Below, one piece after another: positions 17,927 through 26,477 of a stretch of DNA of 33,205 bases. Position 1 is the first letter of the stretch. The number at the start of each line of letters is the position of its first letter. The position numbers and the translations under genes were made by a program. The notes below the pieces were generated by a model. The model was not told the origin of the DNA. It saw only the letters and a list, made by a program, of their open reading frames with translations, and searched no databases. This stretch comes from Candidatus Ornithomonoglobus merdipullorum (GTDB lineage Bacteria; Bacillota; Clostridia; UBA1381): NCBI GenBank assembly GCA_018714695.1, contig DVNB01000072.1, forward strand, positions 1 through 33,205, written 5' to 3'.

Positions 17927-18024
17927 ATATACGGGAAAAATATTTGTATGGGGCGGTCAATATTAAGGCGATGTTTTATCTGTGTAAAAATATCGGAAAT
18001 TTTCGACAACTTGAAAAATTACTA

Positions 18025-18053
18025 TTGAATTTCGCTAGAGATTCGATTATAAT
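18025..18053 (+). promoter_or_regulatory. Promoter of the beta-CASP nuclease gene
   Basis: TTGAAT at 18025-18030, a 17-bp spacer, and TATAAT at 18048-18053. The coding start is 35 bp downstream. Confidence 0.75.
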
Positions 18054-18087
18054 ATAAGTAAGACATTTTACGAGCGAGGTGAGACGG

Positions 18088-19698
18088 ATGAAGATCACGT
18101 TTATCGGTGCGGCTCATGAGGTCACGGGTTCGTGTACGCTTATTGAGGCGTGCGGCAGACGGATACTTGTTGACTGCGGTATGGAGCAGGGGGTGGACCT
18201 CTATGAGAACACGCCTTTGCCGATACAGCCGTCGGATATAGACTGCGTATTTTTAACACATGCGCATATAGACCACTCCGGCAAGCTGCCGCTGCTTTCG
18301 GCGCGCGGCTTTTGCGGCAAAATTTATGCGACGGAGGCGACACAGCGGCTCTGCGGTATAATGCTGATGGACTCAGCTCATATACAGGAGCAGGAGGCTA
18401 AGTGGCGGACTAAGAAATCCCTGAGGAGCGGCGGCAAGGAGTTCGTGCCGCTTTATACGACACTTGACGCGGAGCGGTCGCTGAAGCTGTTTTACGGCTG
18501 CTCATACGGTCGTGAGTACAAAATATATGACGGTATATCGATAAGATTCATTGATGCCGGACATCTTCTCGGTTCAGCGAGCATAGAAATAAAAATAACC
18601 GAAAACGGACTCACGCGGACGCTCCTGTTCTCGGGAGATATAGGCAATATAGACCGGCCGCTGATACGAGATCCGCAGAAGCCGGAGGGCGCCGATATAG
18701 TCGTGATCGAGTCCACGTACGGTACACGCGTGCATCCCGAGCGGCGTGATTATAAGGGGCAGCTTGCGAGGATCTGTCAGGAGACTCTTGACCGCGGCGG
18801 CAATTTGGTAATTCCCTCCTTTGCGGTCGGACGCACACAGGAGCTTTTGTTCCTGTTCCGCGAGATCAAGGAGGAAGGACTTATAAAGGGACATGACGGG
18901 TTCCCGGTGTGGGTTGACAGCCCGCTCTCCGTTGCGGCAACGAATATATACGACGGCGGTATGGAGGATTATTACGATGATGAAACGCTCGCGCTTCTGG
19001 CGCAGGGCAGGAACGTTTTAAAATTCCCGGATCTTAAGCTTTCAGTATCGACAGACGATTCCAGGGCTATAAATTTTGACACGGAGCCGAAGGTCATAAT
19101 CTCGTCGAGCGGAATGTGTGAGGCGGGAAGAATACGGCATCATTTGAAACATAATCTCTGGAGACCGGAGAATACGATACTTTTCGTAGGCTATCAGGCG
19201 GAGGGAACGCTCGGAAGAAAGCTTATAAACGGAGCCGACGAGGTCAAGCTGTTTGGCGAGATCATACATGTGAACGCTAGGATAGAGCAGATGGACGGGA
19301 TAAGCGGTCATGCCGACAGAAACATGCTTCTGAGCTGGCTCGGGAATATCAAAAAGCCGCCGATGCGTATATTCGTAAATCACGGCGCGGACGAGGTGAC
19401 AGATATTTTCGCGCAGGCGGTAAAGGCTGTGCTGGGATTTGAGGCATCGGCGCCGTACAGCGGGACATCATACGATCTTGCAAGCCTTGAATGTCTTGCG
19501 GAAGGGAACAAGACAAAGCATGCCGCAGCCGAGGTTTCGATTAAAAAGCCCGGGCGCGTATCGCCCGTATTCGAGCGGCTCATGGGCGCGGGCAGAAGGC
19601 TTTTAACGGTTATAGAACACAACAGGGGCGGAGCGAATAAGGATCTGGCGAAGTTTGCGGACCAGATCGACGCATTGGCGTCAAAGTGGGACAGGTAA
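18088..19698 (+). CDS. Metallo-beta-lactamase/beta-CASP RNA-processing nuclease
   Basis: 536 residues from ATG 18088; GAGGTGA at 18075-18081 fits this start better than the in-frame GTG 18079. It belongs to the COG1236 (Ysh1-like) branch. Metal ligands are in THAHIDH (57-63), in DAGHLLGSASI, and in FSGDIGN. The beta-CASP part carries VIESTYG, IPSFAVGRTQELL, SSSGMCEAGRIRHHLKH and ISGHADR. The last about 85 residues are a poorly conserved tail. Family members cleave RNA endo- or exonucleolytically in the cytoplasm; bacterial targets of this branch are little known. It has its own promoter and is followed by the LOG gene after 110 bp. Confidence 0.92.
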   Translation: MKITFIGAAHEVTGSCTLIEACGRRILVDCGMEQGVDLYENTPLPIQPSDIDCVFLTHAHIDHSGKLPLLSARGFCGKIYATEATQRLCGIMLMDSAHIQEQEAKWRTKKSLRSGGKEFVPLYTTLDAERSLKLFYGCSYGREYKIYDGISIRFIDAGHLLGSASIEIKITENGLTRTLLFSGDIGNIDRPLIRDPQKPEGADIVVIESTYGTRVHPERRDYKGQLARICQETLDRGGNLVIPSFAVGRTQELLFLFREIKEEGLIKGHDGFPVWVDSPLSVAATNIYDGGMEDYYDDETLALLAQGRNVLKFPDLKLSVSTDDSRAINFDTEPKVIISSSGMCEAGRIRHHLKHNLWRPENTILFVGYQAEGTLGRKLINGADEVKLFGEIIHVNARIEQMDGISGHADRNMLLSWLGNIKKPPMRIFVNHGADEVTDIFAQAVKAVLGFEASAPYSGTSYDLASLECLAEGNKTKHAAAEVSIKKPGRVSPVFERLMGAGRRLLTVIEHNRGGANKDLAKFADQIDALASKWDR

Positions 19699-19808
19699 GC
19701 GCCGCCGTTGCTTACATATACACGCCGCGGTGAGCGGAAGACGGGACCGGGATCACCGCAAAGGTCCTATAGGTCTCGCAAATATAATAAAGACGGAGGA
19801 GAAAAGAG

Positions 19809-20390
19809 ATGAAAATTTGTGTTTTCGGCGCTGCAAGCAATGAGATCGACAAGCAGTACATAGACCGAGTTGAAGAGGTTTGCAAGGCGCTGGGCGAGCG
19901 TGGGCACGAGCTCGTTTTCGGGGCCGGTGCAAACGGTCTTATGGGCGCCGCAGCCCGCGGAATGAAAGCGGGAGGCGGTAAGATAACGGGCGTTATCCCG
20001 GAGTTTTTCAGAGCTGAGACGATCGAGGAGATATACTCGGAGTGTGACGAGCTTATTTTCACCGAAACGATGCAGGAGCGAAAGAAGACAATGGAGGATC
20101 ATGCCGATGCGTTCATTGTCGTGCCGGGAGGCATAGGAACGTTTGAGGAGATGTTTGAGGTGCTGACATTAAAGCAGCTCGGCAGACACAGCAAGCCGAT
20201 AGTTTTTTATAACATTGCGGGTTACTACAATAACCTTATGGCATTCATGCATCATTGTTCGGACGAGGGATTCATACGCCGCAACTGCCATTTGCTCTAC
20301 AACGTTACGGATAATAACGATGAGCTTATTGATTACATAGAAAACAGCAAGCCGCTCAATTTCAGTGTGAGCGATCTCAAACACAGTTAA
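19809..20390 (+). CDS. LOG-family nucleoside 5'-monophosphate phosphoribohydrolase
   Basis: 193 residues with the TIGR00730 fold. MKICVFGAAS opens the Rossmann-like domain, FGAGANGLMGAAARG (37-51) binds phosphate, and the signature PGGIGTFEE is at 106-114 with the catalytic Glu; R91 lies in the MQERKKTM helix. Relatives (formerly called lysine decarboxylases) split AMP-type nucleotides to base and ribose-5-phosphate and activate cytokinins in plants. In gut bacteria a nucleotide salvage or clean-up role is likelier. GGAGGAG stands 7 nt before ATG 19809. The TAA stop overlaps the ribosome site of uxaC, so the two are translated together. Confidence 0.9.
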   Translation: MKICVFGAASNEIDKQYIDRVEEVCKALGERGHELVFGAGANGLMGAAARGMKAGGGKITGVIPEFFRAETIEEIYSECDELIFTETMQERKKTMEDHADAFIVVPGGIGTFEEMFEVLTLKQLGRHSKPIVFYNIAGYYNNLMAFMHHCSDEGFIRRNCHLLYNVTDNNDELIDYIENSKPLNFSVSDLKHS

Positions 20391-20399
20391 GGAGTTATA

Positions 20400-21803
20400 A
20401 TGATGAAACAATTCATGGACGAGGATTTTATGCTTTTGAACGATACGGCAAAGAAGCTGTATCATGAATATTCGGAAAAGCTTCCGATAATTGACTACCA
20501 CTGCCATCTCAGCCCTCAGGCAATGCTTGAGGATAAGCCGTTTGAAAATATAACGGAGATATTTCTCGGCGGAGACCACTATAAGTGGAGATATATGCGT
20601 TCGTGCGGTGTGGATGAGGAATACATAACCGGTTCGGCTAGTGACGAGGATAAGTTCAAGGCGTTCTGCGGCTGCCTCGGATATGCCATAGGCAACCCGC
20701 TCTATCATTGGACCCATCTTGAGCTGCGCAGGTATTTTGATATTTATGATATCGTTTCCGAGGACACGGCTGAGACCATATGGGAGAAGGCGAATAAGGT
20801 GATAAGTGACACCGGGATGTGTCCGTCATCGCTAATAAACTCCTCGAATGTGGCTGTTGTGTGCACGACAGACGATCCGGCGGACGATCTCGAATATCAC
20901 AGGCAGATCAAGGCGAAGGGACACATAAAGGCACAGGTACGCCCGGCGTTCAGACCTGATTTTGCGCTTAATATCGAAAAGGATACCTTTGCGCCTTATG
21001 TGGAAAAACTCGGCGGCGTTGTAGGAAGAAGGATAGACAGCTATGCCGCGCTCGTTGAGGCGCTGCTTGAAAGGATAGATTTTTTCAATGAGAACGGCTG
21101 CCGCGTAAGCGACCATGCTCTCGACGGCGCGCCGTACGGTGAGATGACAGACACGGAGCTTGAGGCGGTGTTCAAAAAGGCTGTGAACGGTGAAACGATC
21201 ACAGCAGAGGAATCGGACGGCTATAAGGCGAGTCTCTTAAAGGCTATGGCGGAGCGCTATCACAAGTACGGATGGGCTATGCAGCTGCATATGGGCGCGC
21301 TCAGGAACAACAATTCGCGAATGTTTGAAAGGCTTGGCGCCGATGTTGGGTTCGATTCGATAAACGATTACAGCATAGCAGAGGGACTTTCAAAGCTACT
21401 CAATTCCATGGAGAAGAGCGGGACTCTGCCGAAAACGATACTTTACACATTAAATCCTAAGGACAATTATACTCTTGGCACCATGATAGGCAACTTCCAG
21501 GGCAGCGAGGTGCCGGGAAAGCTGCAGTTCGGTTCGGCATGGTGGTTCAACGATCAGCGTGACGGTATGACCGAGCAGATGAAGGCGCTCGCAAACCTCG
21601 GCGCGCTATGCAAATTTGTCGGTATGCTGACCGATTCAAGAAGCTTTCTGTCATACACGCGCCATGAGTATTTCAGACGCATCATGTGCAACCTAATCGG
21701 AACATGGGTGGAAAACGGAGAGTTCCCGCAGGATTATAAGATAATCGGAAAGATAGTGGGAGACATTTCGTATTACAACGCGAAGAATTATTTCGGCTTT
21801 TAA
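20400..21803 (+). CDS. uxaC: Uronate isomerase
   Basis: 467 residues, the normal length. UxaC isomerises D-glucuronate to D-fructuronate and D-galacturonate to D-tagaturonate, the entry to uronate breakdown from pectin and xylan. It is an amidohydrolase-type barrel: HCHLSP (34-39) gives the metal histidines, and KWRYMRSCG, GWAMQLHMGALRNNN and GSAWWFNDQRDG are typical UxaC stretches. AAGGAG at 20389-20394 overlaps the stop of the LOG gene; ATG 20400 or 20403 can start it. The rest of the uronate pathway (uxaB, uxuA, kdgK) is not in the window. Together with GH43, GH3 and the secreted protein it fits a plant cell-wall diet. Confidence 0.96.
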   Translation: MMKQFMDEDFMLLNDTAKKLYHEYSEKLPIIDYHCHLSPQAMLEDKPFENITEIFLGGDHYKWRYMRSCGVDEEYITGSASDEDKFKAFCGCLGYAIGNPLYHWTHLELRRYFDIYDIVSEDTAETIWEKANKVISDTGMCPSSLINSSNVAVVCTTDDPADDLEYHRQIKAKGHIKAQVRPAFRPDFALNIEKDTFAPYVEKLGGVVGRRIDSYAALVEALLERIDFFNENGCRVSDHALDGAPYGEMTDTELEAVFKKAVNGETITAEESDGYKASLLKAMAERYHKYGWAMQLHMGALRNNNSRMFERLGADVGFDSINDYSIAEGLSKLLNSMEKSGTLPKTILYTLNPKDNYTLGTMIGNFQGSEVPGKLQFGSAWWFNDQRDGMTEQMKALANLGALCKFVGMLTDSRSFLSYTRHEYFRRIMCNLIGTWVENGEFPQDYKIIGKIVGDISYYNAKNYFGF

Positions 21804-21827
21804 AGGAAGGCGTGGGGTGAGGTAGAT

Positions 21828-22733
21828 ATGGTTGAATTGGTTTTTTCGGAGTCGGCTTGCGGAGCGCTGAGATTCGCGCAGGGCATTGGCGGGAATTATT
21901 CGGGCGGCGCCTCGGCTGTGTATGCCGTAGGCGGCGGAGAGAGCGGCAAGGAGCTTGACGAAGCGCGAAGGAGACTTAAAGAGGATGAGGAGCGGTGCCG
22001 GAACGCCGAGCCGCTGCCGAAAAATGAAGTGCTGTGGATAAATGCGGCGCTGTCGTTCGGTGATATAGGCGGCAGGCTATGGGATGGGTGCAAAGCCGCG
22101 ATCAAGGAGCTGTGCGCGTCAAGCGACGCCACAGCTGCTGGTGCGGTGATTGACGCCGAGAGCGCAGAGAAGCAGCGCAACGCGGCGCTGGAGCGTGCTG
22201 CGGCGAATGCGGCAAGGCTTGCGGAGCGCGCGAAAGCATCGGAGGATATACGCATCTGGGCAGAGCCTTCTCCGGACGGGATGTGTGCGCTGCTCCTTGC
22301 AGCGGAGATAATAAATGGTACAAATGCTGCCGTTTCTGTCGTGCCTCTCACATGGACGGCAGGGAAATACCGCGGCTGGGGAGAGGTGCCGGTCTATATG
22401 CACTCTGATGCGGCGAGACACGCTTTACCTGTGGAGAAGGACAATATCGTGGCTATGGCGGAAGAGTGGCGCAGGCTCACGGAAGAGAATGCGCCGCTGC
22501 GCGCATATGTGAACGGCCGTGTGATAAGCGTCGGTGAAGATTTTTATGACAGCGTTATCATGCGGCATATTACGGACAAACCCGATACAGCGGGGCGGGT
22601 GATCACACGGGTGCTTGAGAGCCTGAATGTGAGAGCGGAGCTGATTTTGTACCGCATTAAGCGGATGGCAGAGAGCGGACGCATCACTGCCGACGGCGTT
22701 ATCGGATACGGGACTGTTATAAGGAGAGCGTAA
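21828..22733 (+). CDS. DUF1835/DUF3658 domain protein
   Basis: 301 residues, no signal or membrane segment. The start VELVFSESACGALRFAQG matches the DUF1835 opening (usually vhivFGdSaaGsLk). The middle has charged helical runs (LDEARRRLKEDEERC and a long Ala/Glu/Arg helix at about 105-145). The tail (about 225-300: YVNGRVISVGEDFYDSVI, YRIKRMAESGRI) resembles DUF3658. The two domains usually occur together; their job is unknown. It starts 24 bp after uxaC with GGTGAGG upstream and is followed after 1 bp by a small membrane protein, so the run uxaC to 23534 is probably one transcript. Glycine/alanine content is high. Confidence 0.75.
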   Translation: MVELVFSESACGALRFAQGIGGNYSGGASAVYAVGGGESGKELDEARRRLKEDEERCRNAEPLPKNEVLWINAALSFGDIGGRLWDGCKAAIKELCASSDATAAGAVIDAESAEKQRNAALERAAANAARLAERAKASEDIRIWAEPSPDGMCALLLAAEIINGTNAAVSVVPLTWTAGKYRGWGEVPVYMHSDAARHALPVEKDNIVAMAEEWRRLTEENAPLRAYVNGRVISVGEDFYDSVIMRHITDKPDTAGRVITRVLESLNVRAELILYRIKRMAESGRITADGVIGYGTVIRRA

Positions 22734-22734
22734 G

Positions 22735-22983
22735 ATGGAACATAAGACGGGAAAGCTTGAAAAGGCAAGGTCGATAGTATGGGTGATTTTTATAATCACT
22801 TTGGCGCTTGGGCTTTTGTATATGGCTGTCGGGATAATGCGGATAATGAACGGCCCTGCGACAAGCTTTCCGTGGTACAGCGCATGCTTTTATGCGGCGG
22901 TATACTTCGGACCGCTGCTGGGTGCAGAGCTGATCATATATGTTATATTGAGCATCATATGCAGAAAACGGGGAAGAAAATGA
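22735..22983 (+). CDS. Small two-helix membrane protein, unknown
   Basis: 82 residues. Two membrane helices are clear: about 14-36 (VWVIFIITLALGLLYMAVGI) and about 46-74 (CFYAAVYFGPLLGAELIIYV), with a positive tail CRKRGRK that predicts an inside C-terminus. It starts 1 bp after the DUF1835 gene and its TGA overlaps the ATG of the next gene (ATGA), which shows tight coupling. I recognise no family. Work with the following CmpB-like membrane protein is likely from position alone. Confidence 0.7.
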   Translation: MEHKTGKLEKARSIVWVIFIITLALGLLYMAVGIMRIMNGPATSFPWYSACFYAAVYFGPLLGAELIIYVILSIICRKRGRK

Positions 22984-23534
22984 AAAATGAAAAGTTGAAA
23001 AGATCGGCTATGGCGGTGAGCGAGTATTTTCTTTACTTTTTCGCGTATTCCGTCATAGGCTGGTGCTATGAGGTCTTTCTGGAGACTGTAGTTTATAGAT
23101 GGGGATTTTCCAACCGCGGTGTGCTGTTCGGACCGTACTGTCCGGTATACGGTTTCGGTATGCTGCTGTTTATATTTACGGTGTACAGGCTAATAAAGGA
23201 TAAGCCGTTGAAAACGCGGCTTTTTATGATACCCGCGGTGATAGTCGGCTGCGCTCTCGTCGCGACGGCGGTGGAGCTTTTGACTTCGTACATATGCGAA
23301 TTTTTCATGGGCTCATGGCCGTGGCAGACGTACGCGGACTATAAGATAAATTTCCAGGCGAGGATAGCTCTTTCGCCGTCAATAAGGTTTGGACTTGGCG
23401 GCGCACTGTTTCTGTATCTTGTCCAGCCGCTGTTCTCACGAGCCATGGAGCGCTTAGGCAGCCGCAGACTACCGGTATTTGCGGTGCTTGCCGCAGTAAT
23501 GGCGGCGGATCTTGCGGTTACTGTGATATTTTAA
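22980..23534 (+). CDS. Putative ABC-transporter type IV (CmpB-like, PF06541) membrane protein
   Basis: 184 residues from ATG 22980, which overlaps the previous stop; GGGGAAG precedes it. A longer frame from 22779 reads through the previous gene in another frame and is not used. The family signature is clear: FAYSVIGWCYEVFLE, then RWGFSNRGVLFGPYCPVYGFGMLL. About five membrane helices follow. The annotation 'ABC transporter' for this family is weak, since no ATPase is needed or present here; its function is unknown. It ends the uxaC-to-CmpB run at a strong terminator. Confidence 0.85.
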   Translation: MKNEKLKRSAMAVSEYFLYFFAYSVIGWCYEVFLETVVYRWGFSNRGVLFGPYCPVYGFGMLLFIFTVYRLIKDKPLKTRLFMIPAVIVGCALVATAVELLTSYICEFFMGSWPWQTYADYKINFQARIALSPSIRFGLGGALFLYLVQPLFSRAMERLGSRRLPVFAVLAAVMAADLAVTVIF

Positions 23535-23558
23535 GTCATAGATGAATAAATAAAAATG

Positions 23559-23601
23559 GGCTGATGTGAAATGTAAAAGAATATTCCACATCAGCCTGTT
23601 T
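23559..23601. terminator. Bidirectional terminator between convergent genes
   Basis: GGCTGATGTG (23559-23568) and CACATCAGCC (23587-23596) form a perfect 10-bp stem. TGTTTTTG follows on the plus strand, and CATTTTTATTTA follows on the minus strand. It ends both the CmpB-like gene and the MATE gene. Confidence 0.88.
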
Positions 23602-23647
23602 TTGTATGTAATGCCGGGTTACCGTATGCCGGTATTGTGTTGATCGT

Positions 23648-25045
23648 CTACGGCTCCGCGCGGACTGGAGAGGGAAGAGGGGATTTTGAACGACCTACTA
23701 TTGTGCGGCGGTAGCGAATGGTGAAAAATACACCTCGTACTGCCCAGTCTATCGTCATTGCGATCCATACTCCCATGGCGCCGAGCCCCAGCCATCTCGC
23801 TATTACAAAGCTGGCGCCGACTCTGAATATCCACATAGAGAATGCCGAAACGAGCATAGGGAACATCACGTCGTTTGCCGCGCGAAGAGCATTCGGCACA
23901 GCGAAAGAAAATGCCCAGTACGTGCATACACATACAGTATGATACCATATTATTTCATAAGTGAGACGCGATGTCTCCGGAGAGAGGTTGTAGCCTCGTA
24001 TTATGACAGGCATAAGCAGATTTATTATAAGACTGAACACAGCTGCGGCGCCGTAAAGTATTTTAAGCAGTTTTTTCACATAGTAATGCGCCTCTCTGTA
24101 ATCGTTCGCGCCTACACATTGGCTTACTATCGTAAGAATACCCTGACCTATCGCCATGCCGGGGATGATCTGGAACTGCGCGATAACGTTGCATACGGCA
24201 TTTGCTGTTATGTGTGTCGTTCCGAATGTTGTGACTATTGACACCGTAAGTATCTTGCCAAGCTGAAACATTGAGTTTTCGAGCGCGTTCGGGACGCCTA
24301 TGCGAAGTATGCGGCGTATCATCCCGAAGTCGGGTTTCAGCGAAAATGGTTTAGATATGCACAGCTGCAGCTTTTGGTTCGATATCATTTTGAGCATTAT
24401 AACTGCGGCAAGTATGCGCGAGACGAGTGTAGGTATCGCGGCGCCCGCCACGCCCATATCGAAGCCATAAATAAGTATCGCATTGCCGCAGATGTTTACC
24501 GCATTCATGAGGAGCGATATGTACATGGATACTTTTGAGTTGCCTTGAGCACGGAAAAGTGCGGCTGCTGCGTTGTATATTCCGATGAACGGCACAGCTG
24601 CCGAAACTATCAGAAAATATGTATTAGCGAAGCCCTCGACATTTTCATCGATCGAACCGAAAACAGTGCCGAGTATAAATCCGCGAAGAAGATAGAGCAC
24701 TGCCATAACGATTACTGCCAGAAATGTAGTAAACAGCATCAGCTGGTTCGCGCTTTTCTTTGCCTCATGCTCATTTTTCATTCCGAGAAACTGACCGCAT
24801 ACCACAGCTCCGCCTGTGGCAAGCGCGGTGAATATGTTTACAATCAATACATTAACAGTATCAACAAGGGAGACTCCGCTTACCGCTGCCTCGCCGCAGC
24901 TGGATACCATCATTGAATCTACCATCCCGACAAATACCGTAAGTATCTGCTCTATAATGAGCGGAAATATAAGTTTTCGTATGTCCGTGTTCGAAAACAG
25001 ATAACCGGATGGAACAGTATTTGTATTGTGTTTCACTTTTTTCAT
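23648..25045 (-). CDS. MATE-family multidrug/toxin exporter
   Basis: 465 residues with twelve predicted membrane helices in two halves. The first half opens with IRKLIFPLIIEQILTVFVGM then VDSMMVSSCGEAAVSG, the standard MATE opening; the second half begins near FGMIRRILRIGVPNALE. It should use a Na+ or H+ gradient to export cationic organic compounds. An AAAGGT site lies before ATG 25045. It is a single gene bounded by terminators on both sides (23559-23601 and 25081-25102). Substrate cannot be told from sequence. Confidence 0.93.
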   Translation of the reverse strand: MKKVKHNTNTVPSGYLFSNTDIRKLIFPLIIEQILTVFVGMVDSMMVSSCGEAAVSGVSLVDTVNVLIVNIFTALATGGAVVCGQFLGMKNEHEAKKSANQLMLFTTFLAVIVMAVLYLLRGFILGTVFGSIDENVEGFANTYFLIVSAAVPFIGIYNAAAALFRAQGNSKVSMYISLLMNAVNICGNAILIYGFDMGVAGAAIPTLVSRILAAVIMLKMISNQKLQLCISKPFSLKPDFGMIRRILRIGVPNALENSMFQLGKILTVSIVTTFGTTHITANAVCNVIAQFQIIPGMAIGQGILTIVSQCVGANDYREAHYYVKKLLKILYGAAAVFSLIINLLMPVIIRGYNLSPETSRLTYEIIWYHTVCVCTYWAFSFAVPNALRAANDVMFPMLVSAFSMWIFRVGASFVIARWLGLGAMGVWIAMTIDWAVRGVFFTIRYRRTIVGRSKSPLPSPVRAEP

Positions 25046-25074
25046 TTACCTTTCATTGAAAATTTTATAGACAG

Positions 25075-25102
25075 AGAAAACGGCAGCCGTGCGAGACTGC
25101 CG
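25075..25102 (-). terminator. Terminator of the zinc-ribbon/coiled-coil operon
   Basis: On the minus strand, CGGCAG and CTGCCG (25081-25086 with 25097-25102) form the stem and TTTTCTCTG follows. It separates the pair at 25120-26445 from the MATE gene. Confidence 0.75.
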
Positions 25103-25119
25103 TAAACAGCATGTTCTAA

Positions 25120-25923
25120 TCATGAAAGCAGGTTCAAGACCTCGAGCACAATCAGAACGGCGCTGAGGATGCTTATTACCGTTACGCCTGCTGTCATTCT
25201 GCGCTTGAGCCGTGAAAATGATGCGCTGAGCGTATCAATGGAATTTCTTGTGTTCATTTGCGTGTTCTTGAGATCGAATACGCTGTCGTTCAGCTTCGAA
25301 ACGCTGCCGAGCGATGTTACTATGTCCGTTATCCTGTCGTCCTGAGCATTGAGCTTTGCGTTTATGTTCACGATCGACTTTGTCGTGCTGTCGGTGTGCA
25401 TTTCGAGCATATTCCTAAGAGAGGAAAGTCTGCGTGAAATATCGTCAAGCTTTGCAGCCTGTTCGGCAAGCTCGGGACTTTGCGTGTCAGCTGAGACAGT
25501 GCTTTTCAGCTCGTCTATACCGTTCTTTATATCGTTCAGGCACGATGCCACCTCGTCCGGCACGGCTGCCGCCTGCGGCTCTGCGGGCGCGGCTGCCGGA
25601 GAACCGCTCGATGTGCTTTGGCGTTCCGCCTGCTGCATATCGACGGTCTGTACGGGATCAGATGTATTGGGGGACTCGTCATCAAGCGCGTCCCCAATGC
25701 TATCCGCAGCTTTCCGCAGACCAGAGAGAACCTCGCGCAAATTGAAACGGCGGGTACTCGCCATATCCTCCGAGCCGTCGGGACTGCTGTCCATACGGAC
25801 GTCCATGCTGTCGGCGAATTCGTCAAATTCCTTGTCCTGCTTTCCCTTTTCGGGCGTATCCTTAAATATCTTAAATGCCATGGTTTTATCCAAGGCAACC
25901 TTCTTCAGCTTATCAAGATCCAT
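25120..25923 (-). CDS. Tail-anchored coiled-coil protein, unknown
   Basis: 267 residues with no recognisable enzyme domain. Residues 1-90 are charged and acidic with scattered Ser/Asp. About 92-125 is a Gln/Ser/Ala/Pro-rich linker. About 125-240 is a likely coiled coil (LNDIKNGIDELKS, AAKLDDISRRLSSLRNML, and later repeats). A single membrane helix ends the protein (about 243-266, VTVISILSAVLIVLEVLNLL). With no signal peptide, the bulk should face the cytoplasm, held by the tail. It starts 12 bp after the zinc-ribbon gene, so the two are co-transcribed. It could be a membrane scaffold or stress sensor; this is a guess. Confidence 0.75.
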   Translation of the reverse strand: MDLDKLKKVALDKTMAFKIFKDTPEKGKQDKEFDEFADSMDVRMDSSPDGSEDMASTRRFNLREVLSGLRKAADSIGDALDDESPNTSDPVQTVDMQQAERQSTSSGSPAAAPAEPQAAAVPDEVASCLNDIKNGIDELKSTVSADTQSPELAEQAAKLDDISRRLSSLRNMLEMHTDSTTKSIVNINAKLNAQDDRITDIVTSLGSVSKLNDSVFDLKNTQMNTRNSIDTLSASFSRLKRRMTAGVTVISILSAVLIVLEVLNLLS

Positions 25924-25935
25924 TCCGTATCCTCT

Positions 25936-26445
25936 TTATTCGGGTTTTTTTGCGTTGATGATTATAACGTCATCATCGTCATCTTCATCATCGTCGTCGG
26001 CAAGCGATTCGGCTTCCTCGTATGCCGAATCGATATCATCCTCATAGTCGTCATCCGTTTCGTGGCTGAGGTGTGAGCCGCACTTTATGCAGTAATCAGC
26101 CTCTGCCGGGTTGCTTGCTCCGCATTCCGGACATTTGAGCGTGTTTTTGAGCTCGGCTGTCTTTTCGTTCAGCGCCGAGATCTCGTCCATGAGCCTGTCG
26201 ATCTGCTCGAACGATGCAGTGAAGGTATCGTCGTAGCCTTCGCCCTCAAGGTATTTTTCATACATATTCTTGCCTATCTCGGTATATACGTCATTGACCT
26301 TCTTCTGCGCCTCGTTTACCGCGAAGGTCAGCTTTGTGTATGTTATAGCGTTTGAGGTGCGTTTTGCTACCTCCTTTGCGATGCGCTCGGCACCGCCCTT
26401 TGCTTTGTAAGCGCCGTCCTTTAACTTGTCGAAAAATTCATCCAT
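25936..26445 (-). CDS. Zinc-ribbon protein with acidic tail, unknown
   Basis: 169 residues from ATG 26445. The upstream in-frame ATG 26460 is rejected because the GGAGGT ribosome site lies between them. Residues 1-30 form a basic amphipathic helix (KLKDGAYKAKGGAERIAKEVAKR), about 40-103 are helical, and a zinc ribbon follows with C105, C108, C119 and C122 (CPECGASNPAEADYCIKCG). The last about 40 residues are almost all Asp/Glu with a final VIIINAKKPE. Similar zinc-ribbon proteins in Clostridia are unnamed. The tail could mimic nucleic acid or bind metal or a partner. Promoter at 26478-26486; partner gene downstream after 12 bp. Confidence 0.8.
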   Translation of the reverse strand: MDEFFDKLKDGAYKAKGGAERIAKEVAKRTSNAITYTKLTFAVNEAQKKVNDVYTEIGKNMYEKYLEGEGYDDTFTASFEQIDRLMDEISALNEKTAELKNTLKCPECGASNPAEADYCIKCGSHLSHETDDDYEDDIDSAYEEAESLADDDDEDDDDDVIIINAKKPE

Positions 26446-26477
26446 GATAAATACCTCCATAAGTATTAGTTGTTACT

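Larger units (their letters stand above)
17302..18057 (+). pseudogene. YitT-like membrane protein gene, probably broken
   Basis: The frame encodes VKIIAGNLLMAMAYSF, then VPNNIVNGGVTSLAMI, the hallmark N-terminus of the YitT (DUF161) family, and about five membrane segments up to roughly 17845. The natural start seems to be ATG 17302, but its third codon is TAG (17308-17310), which cuts off the gene. Only TTG 17335 or ATG 17338 remain, and they would remove part of the first membrane helix. At the 3' end the frame runs through a hairpin with a T-rich tail at 17891-17926 and on to 18057 without the C-terminal DUF2179 domain. A lost start plus a run-on tail suggests decay. A short functional form from 17338, or a sequencing error in codon 3, is the alternative. 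Confidence 0.55.

Noticed and set aside
19783-19788. TATAAT before the LOG gene
   Set aside because: A start from here would fall on the ribosome site itself, and no -35 is found at the right distance.
22779-22979. Upstream extension of the CmpB-like gene
   Set aside because: It overlaps the 82-residue membrane protein in another frame and gives a Cys/His-rich sequence unlike the family. The ATGA overlap at 22980 is the natural start.
25349-26047. Plus-strand frame of 232 codons, very Ser-rich
   Set aside because: It is antisense to the coiled-coil and zinc-ribbon genes; the Ser runs are complements of Asp/Glu codons in the acidic tail.
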